Below are positions 1 to 8,853 of a stretch of 64,000 bases of DNA, in pieces. The stretch is taken from assembly GCA_965203265.1 (NCBI GenBank), contig CBDBBV010000002.1:620001-684000 (forward strand). The letters are read 5' to 3'. Numbering within the stretch: position 1 is the first letter of the stretch; every line of letters begins with the position of its first letter. The stretch comes from JAHRAW01 sp965203265 (GTDB lineage: Bacteria > Pseudomonadota > Gammaproteobacteria > Arenicellales > Poriferihabitantaceae). Both the position numbers and the translations under genes were made by a program. The notes beneath the pieces were generated by a model. It ran no database searches and was not told where the DNA came from. It saw only the letters and a program-made list of their open reading frames with translations.

Positions 1-1
1 A

Positions 2-1273
2 TATCGCGGCATATTCGAAAAAGATCGCGCCTTGTCGCGCAGATTCCAGAAGATCGATATTACCGAGCCGACCGTCGAAGAAGCCATCGAAATTCTGCGC
101 GGCCTGAAGACGCGCTTTGAAAAACACCACGATGTCAAATACACCCAACCGGCGCTGCGAATCGCGGTGGAGTTGTCGGCGCGTTATCTGAGCGAGCGCC
201 AGTTGCCGGATACCGCCATCGATGTGATCGACGAAGCCGGGGCGAAGACTCAGCTGGTCACCGAGGGGAAGCGCAAGAAGACCATCGGCGTGCGCGAGAT
301 CGAGAGCATGATCGCGGATATCGCCCGCATCCCGCCCAAGCATGTTTCCGCCTCGGACACCCGCGCGCTGAAACATCTGGAGCGCGACCTCAAGATGCTG
401 GTGTTCGGGCAGGATCAGGCGATTTCCGCGTTGGCCTCGTCCATCAAGATGGCGCGCTCCGGGCTGGGCAACGCCGAAAAACCGATCGCGTCGTTGCTGT
501 TTTCCGGGCCCACCGGCGTCGGCAAGACCGAGGTTACCAAGCAGCTCGCCAGCACGCTGGGCATCGAGTTCATCCGCTTCGATATGTCGGAATACATGGA
601 GCGACACACCGTCTCCAGATTGATCGGCGCGCCGCCGGGCTATGTGGGATTCGATCAGGGCGGGCTGCTCACCGAGGCCGTCAATCAGCATCCCCACGGG
701 GTATTGCTGTTCGATGAGATCGAAAAAGCCCATCCGGATGTATTCAACATCCTGCTGCAGGTGATGGACTACGGCAGCCTCACGGACAACAACGGGCGCA
801 AGTCCGATTTTCGCAACATCATTCTGGTGATGACCACCAACGCCGGGGCGGAACGGGCGGCGCGGGAGACCATGGGCTTTGTCGCGCAGGATCACAGCAG
901 CGACGACATGGAGGCGATCAAGAAGGCCTTCACGCCGGAATTCCGCAACCGGCTCGACGGCATCATCCGCTTCAACGGGCTGGATGCCGAGACCATCTTG
1001 CACGTGGTGCGAAAATTCATCTACGAATTGGAACAACAACTGGCCGATCGTCAGGTTACCTTCGAGATCGACGATCCGGCGGTACGGTGGCTTGCCGACA
1101 AGGGCTATGACGCCGCTATGGGCGCGCGTCCGATGCAGCGGGTGATTCAGCAGGAAATCAAGCGCCCGCTGGCGGACGAACTGTTGTTCGGCGGCCTCGC
1201 CAAGGGAGGCCACATCAAGATTTCTCTGGCCGAAGACGCGCGCTCGCTCGATTTCTCGTTGGAAAAAAATTGA
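2..1273 (+). CDS. clpA: ATP-dependent Clp protease ATP-binding subunit ClpA (3' part)
   Basis: C-terminal part of ClpA, the cytosolic AAA+ unfoldase that feeds proteins to the ClpP peptidase. The frame is already open at the left edge (in-frame residues YRGIFEKDRAL precede base 32), so the N-domain and most of the first ATPase ring lie outside. Visible are the end of D1 and the complete D2: Walker A GPTGVGKTE (about base 510), pore-loop region PPGYVGFDQGG, Walker B LLFDEIEKAHPD, sensor TTNAG and FRNRLD. The tripeptide MGF at about 872-880 sits where E. coli ClpA has its IGL ClpP-docking loop, so a ClpP partner is expected. Sequence agreement with ClpA is strong throughout. Only the gene end can be judged here; the usual clpS neighbour would lie upstream. 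Confidence 0.97.
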   Translation, partial: YRGIFEKDRALSRRFQKIDITEPTVEEAIEILRGLKTRFEKHHDVKYTQPALRIAVELSARYLSERQLPDTAIDVIDEAGAKTQLVTEGKRKKTIGVREIESMIADIARIPPKHVSASDTRALKHLERDLKMLVFGQDQAISALASSIKMARSGLGNAEKPIASLLFSGPTGVGKTEVTKQLASTLGIEFIRFDMSEYMERHTVSRLIGAPPGYVGFDQGGLLTEAVNQHPHGVLLFDEIEKAHPDVFNILLQVMDYGSLTDNNGRKSDFRNIILVMTTNAGAERAARETMGFVAQDHSSDDMEAIKKAFTPEFRNRLDGIIRFNGLDAETILHVVRKFIYELEQQLADRQVTFEIDDPAVRWLADKGYDAAMGARPMQRVIQQEIKRPLADELLFGGLAKGGHIKISLAEDARSLDFSLEKN

Positions 1274-1329
1274 TCCCGCGCGTCCGATTGCCGCTTTTTA
1301 CCAAACCATTTTTTATCTAGGAGACCTCC

Positions 1330-1614
1330 ATGGCAAACGAAGGCTACCATGAGCCCACCGAAGAACTGTCCGATGAAACTCGGGACATGCACCGCGCCAT
1401 CACCTCCCTGATGGAGGAACTGGAAGCGGTGGATTGGTACAACCAACGGGTAGACGCCTGCAAGGACGCGGAACTCAAGCGCATACTGGAACACAACCGC
1501 GACGAGGAAAAGGAGCACGCCGCCATGGTGCTGGAATGGATTCGCCGCCGGGACGATGTGCTCGATCGCGAGCTCAGAGAGGCGCTGTTCACCGAGGGCC
1601 CCATCGGCCACTGA
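1330..1614 (+). CDS. Encapsulated-ferritin (EncFtn)-like protein, no targeting tail
   Basis: A 94-residue, largely helical protein of the EncFtn family: ferroxidases that assemble as annular decamers of half-ferritin folds and normally act inside encapsulin shells. The family core is clear: MEELEAVDWY at residues 28-37 and HNRDEEKEHAAM at 55-66. By alignment with Rhodospirillum rubrum EncFtn, E30, E60 and H63 match the iron ligands E32, E62 and H65, and W36/Y37 match W38/Y39. Iron oxidation is therefore a fair inference. The protein stops at LFTEGPIGH, just where the R. rubrum protein goes on to its encapsulin-targeting tail, and no encapsulin gene follows. AGGAGA lies 5-10 bases before the ATG. 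It sits 56 bases after clpA on the same strand. Confidence 0.85.
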   Translation: MANEGYHEPTEELSDETRDMHRAITSLMEELEAVDWYNQRVDACKDAELKRILEHNRDEEKEHAAMVLEWIRRRDDVLDRELREALFTEGPIGH

Positions 1615-1648
1615 GGCCGCACGGGTACGACCATTTGCCTCCCATTTT

Positions 1649-1667
1649 CCCCGTTTTCGGGGGTTTT
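1649..1667 (+). terminator. Possible weak rho-independent terminator after the EncFtn gene
   Basis: CCCCG, a TTTT loop and CGGGG form a short 5-bp GC stem followed by GTTTT, 35 bases after the EncFtn stop. The stem is short, so this may be only a partial terminator. Confidence 0.35.
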
Positions 1668-1764
1668 CCCTCTAAATACGCCTGAATTCGGGCATTTTCG
1701 TGCAATTCCCCGCGGCTTCCGTGCCTCGGGAAATGGGCGAAACAGGCTTGGTCGGGCTGCGGGG

Positions 1765-1792
1765 TTGTCGGCGGCGAAAATTGTGTTACACT
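1765..1792 (+). promoter_or_regulatory. Putative sigma70-type promoter for the ABC importer
   Basis: TTGTCG (1765-1770), a 16-base spacer and TACACT (1787-1792), each matching four of six consensus bases. It is the best -35/-10 pair seen in the 320-base gap between the EncFtn gene and the binding-protein gene. It would leave a leader of about 135 bases that contains the inverted repeat at 1842-1861. Confidence 0.4.
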
Positions 1793-1841
1793 CCCCCCAT
1801 CGCTTGCACAGTCGGGTTGTCCGCCAGCAAGCTTGAATATG

Positions 1842-1861
1842 CAGGTCATCTTGTTGACCTG
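1842..1861. promoter_or_regulatory. Perfect inverted repeat CAGGTCA-N6-TGACCTG
   Basis: Two perfect 7-base arms separated by TCTTGT, in the leader between the putative promoter and the binding-protein start. It has the size of a dimeric repressor operator, and could also form an RNA hairpin. No regulator gene lies next to it, so the binding factor is unknown. Confidence 0.45.
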
Positions 1862-1934
1862 TTCGTCGGCGTTGCCACAAATCGGTAATCGCGTGGCGCG
1901 TCAAACAAAAGCAGAAAACCATCGGAGCATGAAA

Positions 1935-3566
1935 ATGAAAGACAAAGATACATCAAGACCATCAACGGGCGAGCTGAACTACTTGGATCTCGATCGCGCC
2001 GATCAGGCGCTGGTGGAAAAGGCGGTTCGCAAAGGCTATTCGCGCCGTGAAATCCTGAAGTTGATGATGGCCACCGGCGTAACTGCCGCGACCGCCAATC
2101 ATCTTTTCAGCAGCGGCGGCGCTGTTCTAGCAGCCACCCCGAAAAAAGGCGGTTCGATCCGAGTGGCATCCAACCTGCATGGCCCCGACGATCAATTGGA
2201 TCCGACCCTGTTCACCTCCACCATCGACTACAGCCGTGGCCGTGCTACCTACAACGGCCTGTTGCAGCTGTCCAATGAATTGGAGCCGCAACCGGAACTG
2301 GCGGAATCCTTCGAGTCCAACAGTGACGCAACGGAGTGGACGTTCCAGATTCGCCGCGGCGTAACCTTCCATGACGGCCAGAATCTTACCGCCGATGATG
2401 TCGTCTACAGCATGAACCGTCACCTCGGCGAAGATTCCAAATCGACTATCAAAGCGGTGCTGAGCTCGGTGCAGGAGTGGAGGAAGACTGGTCCCTACGA
2501 AGTCAAGGCGATCATGAACACGTCCAATGCCGACTTGCCGATCCTGCTGGGCTTGTTCCAGTCGAAGATCGTGAAGGAGGGTACTGACGGCGCCGGCAAC
2601 GGTACTGGCCCCTTCGTTCTCGAATCCTTCGAGCCCGGCGTGAAATCGGTACACACGCGCAATGAAAACTACTGGCGGGAGGGCGCCAACCTCGAAGCCG
2701 TCGAAATAACCGCGATCACCGATCCGGTGGCGCGCGTCAACGCGGTACTTGCTGGAGATGTTCATATGGTGGCCAGTATCGAACCCAGAGCGTTTCGGCA
2801 GATCGAGTCGAGCAACGGCGTGCAACTGCTGTCGATTCCGGCGGCCTTGCAGCTGGGCATCTGTTGCCTGAAAAGCACCGAGCCCGGTAGTAGCGACGAT
2901 TTTGTCAAGGCCATGCAGTACATTCAGGATCGCGAGCGCATCGTCAACAAGATACTCAAGGGCAAAGGCTCCATCGGCAATGATACGCCCGTTATGAAAG
3001 CACATGGCCGGGACTTCTGTTCCGAACTGCCGCAACGCCAATATGATCCGGACAAGGCAAAATATCACTTTGAAAAATCCGGCTACAGCACGGCGGAGCT
3101 TTTCGTTGCCCCGATTGTCTCGGGAATTGAGGACGTGGCATTGTTGACTCAGGCCAACTGCGCGAAGATCGGCTTCGACCTGCAGATCAAGCGCGTTCCC
3201 ACCGATGGGTACTGGGGTGCAGTATGGTTGACCGAGCCGTTGAATGTGGTGCTCTGGAACATGCGTCCCACAGCTCACTCGCAGATGGCGATCCAGTTCG
3301 CCCCGGGTGCCAAGTGGAACGATACCTACTGGAATAACGAGCGCATGGGCGAGCTGTTGAAGCTTTCGCTGGCTGAAACCGACCCCGACAAACGTCATGC
3401 CATGTTCTGCGAAATGCAAACTCTGATCCACAACGGCAGCGGCATGGTCATTCCCGCTTTCTCCAATGTAAACGATGCCATCGCCGACAACATCATGGGC
3501 ATGCCAACCGTTCCGTTGGGGCAGTTGGGCGGAAACGAATGGCCGGAATTCATCTGGCTTGCCTAG
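1935..3566 (+). CDS. ABC transporter substrate-binding protein, peptide/opine family, Tat-exported
   Basis: Periplasmic solute-binding protein of the SBP_bac_5 (DppA/OppA) family, 543 residues. A twin-arginine export signal YSRREILKLMM is followed by a hydrophobic stretch ending near ALA/ATPKKGG. Two arginines (R37, R38) sit behind an unusually long 36-residue n-region, which suggests folded export by Tat. Family landmarks are RRGVTFHDGQNLTADDVVYS and GTGPFVLESF. The start at 1935 is chosen because GGAG (1924-1927) lies 7 bases upstream; an in-frame ATG at 1929 is the alternative, and an earlier one at 1833 would add a spurious leader. It is the first gene of a four-gene importer cluster. The true ligand (peptide, opine or similar) cannot be read from sequence. 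Confidence 0.88.
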   Translation: MKDKDTSRPSTGELNYLDLDRADQALVEKAVRKGYSRREILKLMMATGVTAATANHLFSSGGAVLAATPKKGGSIRVASNLHGPDDQLDPTLFTSTIDYSRGRATYNGLLQLSNELEPQPELAESFESNSDATEWTFQIRRGVTFHDGQNLTADDVVYSMNRHLGEDSKSTIKAVLSSVQEWRKTGPYEVKAIMNTSNADLPILLGLFQSKIVKEGTDGAGNGTGPFVLESFEPGVKSVHTRNENYWREGANLEAVEITAITDPVARVNAVLAGDVHMVASIEPRAFRQIESSNGVQLLSIPAALQLGICCLKSTEPGSSDDFVKAMQYIQDRERIVNKILKGKGSIGNDTPVMKAHGRDFCSELPQRQYDPDKAKYHFEKSGYSTAELFVAPIVSGIEDVALLTQANCAKIGFDLQIKRVPTDGYWGAVWLTEPLNVVLWNMRPTAHSQMAIQFAPGAKWNDTYWNNERMGELLKLSLAETDPDKRHAMFCEMQTLIHNGSGMVIPAFSNVNDAIADNIMGMPTVPLGQLGGNEWPEFIWLA

Positions 3567-3602
3567 ACGCTGATCGTCCAAAACGATTCGCTTCTGGTTT
3601 TG

Positions 3603-3641
3603 CGGCCTGCATGAAATTGTTCGTGCAGGCCGTTTTATTTT
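3603..3641 (+). terminator. Intra-operon terminator/attenuator hairpin
   Basis: A perfect 9-bp stem, CGGCCTGCA (3603-3611) and TGCAGGCCG (3624-3632), with a 12-base loop and followed by TTTTATTTT. It lies between the binding-protein stop and the first permease start, on the operon strand. Such hairpins commonly let binding protein be made in excess over membrane subunits, either by partial termination or by protecting the upstream mRNA 3' end. Confidence 0.75.
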
Positions 3642-3663
3642 CGTTGTTCGGAGGGAACGGATC

Positions 3664-4614
3664 ATGATGTTGCAAATGGTCAACCGCAGGATCGCCATCG
3701 GTGTGGCCACCTTGATCGTGGTTTCCGTCATCGTATTCATCGGCACCAGCATCCTCCCCGGTGATGTCGCCCAGATCATTCTGGGGCAGAGCGCAACGCC
3801 GGAAACTCTGGCGGTGTTGCGCGCTCAGCTCGGTCTGGACGAGCCCGGATACATCCGCTATTTCCTGTGGTTGGGGAACATGATGACCGGCGATCTGGGC
3901 ACCTCCAAGGCGGGCGGGGCGAGCATCGCCAGCCTGATTGGCGGCCGTCTGGGCAATACCATGGTGTTGGCCGGTTTGGTCGCGGTGATCTCCATACCCC
4001 TGTCGATAGCGCTCGGACTGTTCGCGGCGATGCATCCGGGCACTTGGTTCGACCGCATCGTAACTTTTTGCACGCTCAGTCTGATTTCGGTTCCGGAATT
4101 CTTCGTCGCGACTTTGTTGGTGCTGATACTGGCGGTCGAGTTGAAATTGCTGCCGGCAATCGCCTACATGAGCGGCGATGAAAGTGGATGGGAATTGCTC
4201 AAGACGCTGGCCATGCCGATCGTTACGCTGGTCATCGTGGTGTCCGCGCAGATGATCAGGATGACTCGCGCGGGGATATTGAATGTGATGAGCTCGCCGT
4301 ACATTGAAATGGCGATTCTGAAGGGAGTGCCGAGGCGGCGAATCATACTCCGTCACGCCCTGTTCAACGCCATCGGCCCCATCGTCAATGTCATCGCCCT
4401 CAACCTCGCCTACCTCGTTAGCGGGGTGGTCGTCGTCGAGATCATCTTCGCTTATCCCGGCCTCGCCAAACTGATGATCGACGGCGTGCAAACCCGCGAC
4501 CTTCCACTGGTGCAAGCCTGCGCCATGATCTTCTGCGGCACATATGTGGTGCTGATCATCCTCGCCGATGTCGCCTCCATCCTTTCCAACCCCCGCCTCA
4601 GACTCCCGAAATAG
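3664..4614 (+). CDS. ABC transporter permease, DppB/OppB type
   Basis: Inner-membrane permease of 316 residues with an N-terminal transmembrane helix (about residues 9-28), a periplasmic segment and the binding-protein-dependent transport domain with several more helices. The DppB-type N-terminus and the loop MSSPYIEMAILKGVPRRRI, the EAA motif that contacts the ATPase, are clear. GGAGG at 3650-3654 lies 9 bases before the first of two adjacent ATG codons. It pairs with the DppC-type permease 12 bases downstream to form the heterodimeric channel of the importer. Confidence 0.9.
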   Translation: MMLQMVNRRIAIGVATLIVVSVIVFIGTSILPGDVAQIILGQSATPETLAVLRAQLGLDEPGYIRYFLWLGNMMTGDLGTSKAGGASIASLIGGRLGNTMVLAGLVAVISIPLSIALGLFAAMHPGTWFDRIVTFCTLSLISVPEFFVATLLVLILAVELKLLPAIAYMSGDESGWELLKTLAMPIVTLVIVVSAQMIRMTRAGILNVMSSPYIEMAILKGVPRRRIILRHALFNAIGPIVNVIALNLAYLVSGVVVVEIIFAYPGLAKLMIDGVQTRDLPLVQACAMIFCGTYVVLIILADVASILSNPRLRLPK

Positions 4615-4625
4615 ACACCACGAAC

Positions 4626-5531
4626 ATGACCGAAGAATCGAAAAACGAAGAAGAGATACTGGAGAAAATCGATGCGTTCGATGAATTGCCGGATGTACCG
4701 CCCAAGCGCAAGTTGCGACTTTCCTGGGTTGGAAAACTGGGCATTGCAGTGGTCGCATTCTGGTTGGTGATCGCGCTCATCGGCCCCTACATCACTCCCT
4801 ACCATGAAATGGATATGGAAGGAGACGACAGCTTCCTCGAAGCCTACGGCAACTTCTATCTCGGCACCGACTACCTCGGCCGCGACACCTTCTCGCGGAT
4901 CATGTTCGGCGCGCGCAACACCATCGGCATCTCGGTGGCGGCCACGCTGCTCGCCTATTGCATCGGCATCACCCTGGGTATCGCCGCGGCGGTGAAGGGC
5001 GGCTGGATCGATATGGCCATCAGCCGCGTCAACGACGCCGTGCTTGCGCTGCCGACAATCATGCTGGGATTGATCGTCATTGCCGCGTTGGGCTCGTCGA
5101 TACCGATTCTCATCGCCACCGCCGCGGTCATCTACGCCGCCAGCGTGTATCGCATCGCGCGCGCCCTCGGACAGGACATTATGGTGCAGGATTTCGTCGA
5201 GGCCGCCAGAGCGCGCGGCGAGAATGTGTGGTGGATCATCCGCTCGGAAGTGCTTCCCAACGCCGCCATGCCGCTGGCCACCGACTTCGGGCTGCGGCTG
5301 GTGTTTGTCGTGCTGTTCATTTCCAGTTTGAGTTTCCTCGGCTTGGGGGTACAGCCGCCGGCGTCCGACTGGGGCAGCATGGTGCGGGAAAACCTGCAGG
5401 GGCTCGCCTACGGCTCCTACGCGGCCATCTGGCCGGCCTTTGCCATCGCCACCTTCACCATCTCGATCAACCTGATCGTGGATGACATCTCGGCCAAATC
5501 CGGCGGCAGTCTCGCCAAGAAAATGGTGTAG
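4626..5531 (+). CDS. ABC transporter permease, DppC/OppC type
   Basis: Second inner-membrane permease, 301 residues. A roughly 40-residue acidic N-terminal cytosolic extension (EESKNEEEILEKIDAF) precedes the first helix. The DppC signature LGTDYLGRDTFSRIMFGAR follows, and the EAA loop VEAARARGENVWWIIRSEV lies near residue 195. No good Shine-Dalgarno sequence is seen; translation is probably coupled to the preceding gene, whose stop is 12 bases upstream. It is followed almost at once by the fused ATPase gene. Confidence 0.9.
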   Translation: MTEESKNEEEILEKIDAFDELPDVPPKRKLRLSWVGKLGIAVVAFWLVIALIGPYITPYHEMDMEGDDSFLEAYGNFYLGTDYLGRDTFSRIMFGARNTIGISVAATLLAYCIGITLGIAAAVKGGWIDMAISRVNDAVLALPTIMLGLIVIAALGSSIPILIATAAVIYAASVYRIARALGQDIMVQDFVEAARARGENVWWIIRSEVLPNAAMPLATDFGLRLVFVVLFISSLSFLGLGVQPPASDWGSMVRENLQGLAYGSYAAIWPAFAIATFTISINLIVDDISAKSGGSLAKKMV

Positions 5532-5535
5532 GGCG

Positions 5536-7428
5536 GTGGAGAAACTACTCGAAGTCGAGGGCTTGCGAATCAGCGCCCGCAATGACGAAGGCGTCGAAAT
5601 TCCCATCGTCAAGGGCGTCAGTTTCGATGTTCACAAGGGGCAGGTGGTTGCCCTCATCGGCGAGTCCGGCTCCGGCAAAACCACGATTTCGCTGGCGGCG
5701 CTGGCCTATACCAAGCCGGGGCTCGAATTCGCCGGCGGGCAAGTTCGGCTTCAGGACGAAGATGTGCTGACCATGGCGCCGTTGCGCCAGCGCGCACTTC
5801 GCGGGCACAAGGTGGCCTATCTCGCGCAAAGCGCCGCCGCGACCTTCAATCCGGCCATCACCATCGGCGAGCAGGTGACGGAATCCGCCGTGCTCCACGG
5901 CGTGCTCACGCAGGAGGAAGCGAACGAACGATCTCTCGGGCTGTATCATGCGCTGGAATTGCCCGATCCCCACCGAATCGGCCATCGTTATCCCCACCAA
6001 GTATCCGGCGGCCAGTTGCAGCGGCTGATGGCGGCCATGGCACTGTGCGGCAATCCGGATCTGATGGTGCTCGACGAGCCGACCACCGCCCTCGATGTGA
6101 CCACTCAGATCGAGGTGCTCAAGGCATTCAAGAAGGTCATCCGGGAGGAACACGCGGCTGCCATCTATGTTACCCACGACCTCGCCGTGGTGGCGCAAAT
6201 CGCCGACCACATCGTGGTGCTGTACAACGGGAAAATCATGGAGCAGGGGAGCGCCGATCAGATCATCAACCACGCCACCCACCCCTATACGCAAAAATTG
6301 ATGGATGCGGTTCGGCCGAAACCGGCGGCCGGCCTGGGGGTCGCGTTGACCGGCGAGCACGAGCAGGAAATCGCCAACCTCGAAGTCGAGAACATGACCG
6401 CCGGTTACGGCGAGATCGTCAATGGCGAGCCGGCCATTACGGTGTTGCGCAATGTCAATGTGAAGGTGCAAAACGGCCACGTGGTCGGCGTCATCGGCGA
6501 ATCCGGCTGCGGCAAATCCACGCTGGCGCGCGTCATGGCGGGGCTGTTGCCGCAATCCGAGGGCGAGCTGAAACTCGACGGCGAACAGTTGCCGGGCAGT
6601 CTCGATAAGCGCGAGCGCCAGCAGTTGCAGAAAGTGCAATTCGTATTCCAAATGGCCGACACCGCGCTCAACCCCAAGCAGACCATCGGGCAGATCATCG
6701 GCAGGCCGCTGGAGTTCTACCACGGCATCACGGGCCGGGAAAATCACCAGAAAGTCACGGAAATCCTCGAAATGGTGGAGTTGTCCGCCGACTTCGCCAG
6801 CCGCTATCCCATGGAACTGTCCGGCGGGCAGAAACAGCGCATCAACATGGCGCGCTCTCTGGCCGCCTCGCCGGAGGTGATGTTGTGCGATGAGGTAACC
6901 TCGGCATTGGACAGCATAGTCGGCGCCAATGTCATCAAACTGCTGACCGCATTGCGCGACAAGACCGGCGTCTCCTTCGTCTTCATCAGCCACGATTTGT
7001 CCACCGTGGCCTCCTTTGCCGACGAAATCGTGGTGCTCTATGCCGGGCAGGTGGTCGAGCAGGGGCCCACCGACGAAGTGCTCACGCCTCCCTTCCACCC
7101 GTACACCCGCCTACTGATCAGCTCGGTACCGGAGCTGCGCATCGGCTGGCTGGAAGACACCATGGAAAAGCGCGAAATGGCGATCGGCATTGCCAGAGGC
7201 GTGGAAATCACCTCGGTCGGCTGTCCGTTCTACAACCGCTGTCCGGCGGCCATGGACGGCACCTGCGATGTGCGCAACCCGCCCGTGCGCGAGTTGGAGG
7301 ACGGCCATCAGATTACCTGCCATCTCACCATCGAGGAGTTGCATGAGGCCGAGGCGCACACCCAGAAAGTCCTGCACGGCCACGAGAAACTCGGCGACGG
7401 CGAAGAAGAACTACGGGCGACGACCTGA
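5536..7428 (+). CDS. ABC transporter ATP-binding protein, fused double NBD (DppD-DppF type)
   Basis: One 630-residue polypeptide holding both ATPase domains of the importer, which are separate proteins in E. coli Dpp/Opp. NBD1: Walker A GESGSGKTT, signature VSGGQLQR, Walker B LMVLDEPTTALD. NBD2: Walker A GESGCGKST, signature LSGGQKQR, Walker B VMLCDEVTSALD. The C-terminus carries the oligopeptide-transporter extension with CPFYNRCPAAMDGTC, whose cysteines resemble the Fe-S-associated motif known in this subfamily. The start is taken as GTG 5536, five bases after the permease stop; an open frame extends upstream to 5482 but would overlap the permease without homology. Confidence 0.92.
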   Translation: MEKLLEVEGLRISARNDEGVEIPIVKGVSFDVHKGQVVALIGESGSGKTTISLAALAYTKPGLEFAGGQVRLQDEDVLTMAPLRQRALRGHKVAYLAQSAAATFNPAITIGEQVTESAVLHGVLTQEEANERSLGLYHALELPDPHRIGHRYPHQVSGGQLQRLMAAMALCGNPDLMVLDEPTTALDVTTQIEVLKAFKKVIREEHAAAIYVTHDLAVVAQIADHIVVLYNGKIMEQGSADQIINHATHPYTQKLMDAVRPKPAAGLGVALTGEHEQEIANLEVENMTAGYGEIVNGEPAITVLRNVNVKVQNGHVVGVIGESGCGKSTLARVMAGLLPQSEGELKLDGEQLPGSLDKRERQQLQKVQFVFQMADTALNPKQTIGQIIGRPLEFYHGITGRENHQKVTEILEMVELSADFASRYPMELSGGQKQRINMARSLAASPEVMLCDEVTSALDSIVGANVIKLLTALRDKTGVSFVFISHDLSTVASFADEIVVLYAGQVVEQGPTDEVLTPPFHPYTRLLISSVPELRIGWLEDTMEKREMAIGIARGVEITSVGCPFYNRCPAAMDGTCDVRNPPVRELEDGHQITCHLTIEELHEAEAHTQKVLHGHEKLGDGEEELRATT

Positions 7429-7464
7429 CTCCCGATCCGGCCCTCGCCACTCGATCCGAATCCG

Positions 7465-8682
7465 CTAACTGGGCGCAGCCGACAAACGCGGCAGCGGCTT
7501 TTCGTTGATCGGCAAATGGACGATGGCCGCCAGTACGCCGGCGATGATGCCGGCCCACCACATGCCGTCATATGATCCGGTCTGATCATACAAGCGGCCG
7601 CCGAGCCACACCCCGAGAAAACTGCCGATCTGGTGGCTGAGAAAGACGATGCCGAACAAGGTGGCCAGATAGCGAAGCCCGAATACCTGCACGACAATGC
7701 CGTTGGTGAGGGGAACCGTGGACAACCACAACAACCCCATGGCGCCGGAAAACAGGTAGATGGTCAGCTCGGTTTTCGGCGCCGCCAGCAACAAAAATAT
7801 GCAAACCGCCCGCGCCAGATAGATGAAACTGAGCCCGTATTTCTTGCTCCATCTCTGCCCCGCCAAGCCGGACAGGAACGAACCGACGATATTCATCAAC
7901 CCGATCAGCGCGATGGAATAGGCACCAACCGCCGGCGCCAGCCCGATGTCGCGCACGAATGCCGGCATGTGCACGGCGATGAAGGCTACATGGAAACCGC
8001 ACACGAAGAAACCGAGGGTAAGCAGCACGAAACCGCGATGGCTCGCCGCCTCCGCCAGCGCCTCGCCCATGCTCTGGGTGCTGGCCGCCTCGCCCTCGCT
8101 GGACGAACCTTTGGGCAGCAGCAGCGCCAGCGGGATCATCGCCAACGTGGTTGCGGCCAGAAACAGCAGGGCGGGGCGCCAGCCGTAGGCGGCGATGAAT
8201 CCCTGACTGATGGGGGAAAACAGCACCTGACCGAGGGAACCCGCCGCCGTGCCGAGGCCGAACACCAGCGTGCGTTGGTGCGGCTCGACCACCCGCGCCA
8301 TGGCCGCCAGCGCGATGGAAAACGAGGCGAAGGCGACTCCGGTTCCGGTGAGGATGCCACCGCTCAGATGCAGCGCCAGCGCGCTCTCGGAGGCGCTCAT
8401 GCCCCACACGCCGAGACCGTACAAAATCGCCCCGAGAACGATCACCCGCACCGGCCCGACCCGATCGGCCAGCGCGCCGGCGAACGGCATGGCGATGCCC
8501 CACAGGAGATTTTGCAGCGCCATCGCCAGCGCGAAAGTCTCTCGCGGCCAGCCGCGCGCCGTGGTCATGGGTTCGAGGAAGAGGCCGAATATCGCGCGAA
8601 TGCCGAAGCCGATGGTCGAAATCGCGCAACCGGCGACGATGACCACCAGCGCGCTGCGCCACAGGATGGTTGGGGGGTTCAT
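7465..8682 (-). CDS. Major facilitator superfamily transporter
   Basis: A 405-residue inner-membrane protein with about 12 predicted helices. The first cytosolic loop has the MFS motif GALADRVGPVRVI after helix 2, and helix 1 begins SALVVIVAGCAISTIGFG. It resembles monocarboxylate/oxalate-formate-type MFS carriers, but the substrate cannot be assigned. The start at 8682 (MNPPTILWRS) is preferred over an in-frame ATG at 8760 because the latter adds a charged, non-homologous leader. It is divergent from prpE, and the roughly 170 bases between the two genes should hold promoters for both. It is convergent with the ABC ATPase gene. Confidence 0.85.
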   Translation of the reverse strand: MNPPTILWRSALVVIVAGCAISTIGFGIRAIFGLFLEPMTTARGWPRETFALAMALQNLLWGIAMPFAGALADRVGPVRVIVLGAILYGLGVWGMSASESALALHLSGGILTGTGVAFASFSIALAAMARVVEPHQRTLVFGLGTAAGSLGQVLFSPISQGFIAAYGWRPALLFLAATTLAMIPLALLLPKGSSSEGEAASTQSMGEALAEAASHRGFVLLTLGFFVCGFHVAFIAVHMPAFVRDIGLAPAVGAYSIALIGLMNIVGSFLSGLAGQRWSKKYGLSFIYLARAVCIFLLLAAPKTELTIYLFSGAMGLLWLSTVPLTNGIVVQVFGLRYLATLFGIVFLSHQIGSFLGVWLGGRLYDQTGSYDGMWWAGIIAGVLAAIVHLPINEKPLPRLSAAPS

Positions 8683-8853
8683 ATAGAGGTGTCTCCGTGG
8701 ACTACGGCGATCAGGTGCAATGACGACATGGCCGGTATCCCAAATTCGGCTGATTTGCATTAGTATTGTCGAGCCGGAGACGAAAGCGCCAACCGATGCC
8801 GCGCCCGTCGCCGTTGAAGCGAATGCCCGAAAACCCGAAGCAGGATGATGCCC

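Noticed and set aside
2127..3779. A 550-codon minus-strand frame across the binding-protein gene
   Set aside because: The plus strand carries the SBP_bac_5 protein with a Tat signal and operon context; the minus product has no domain signal.
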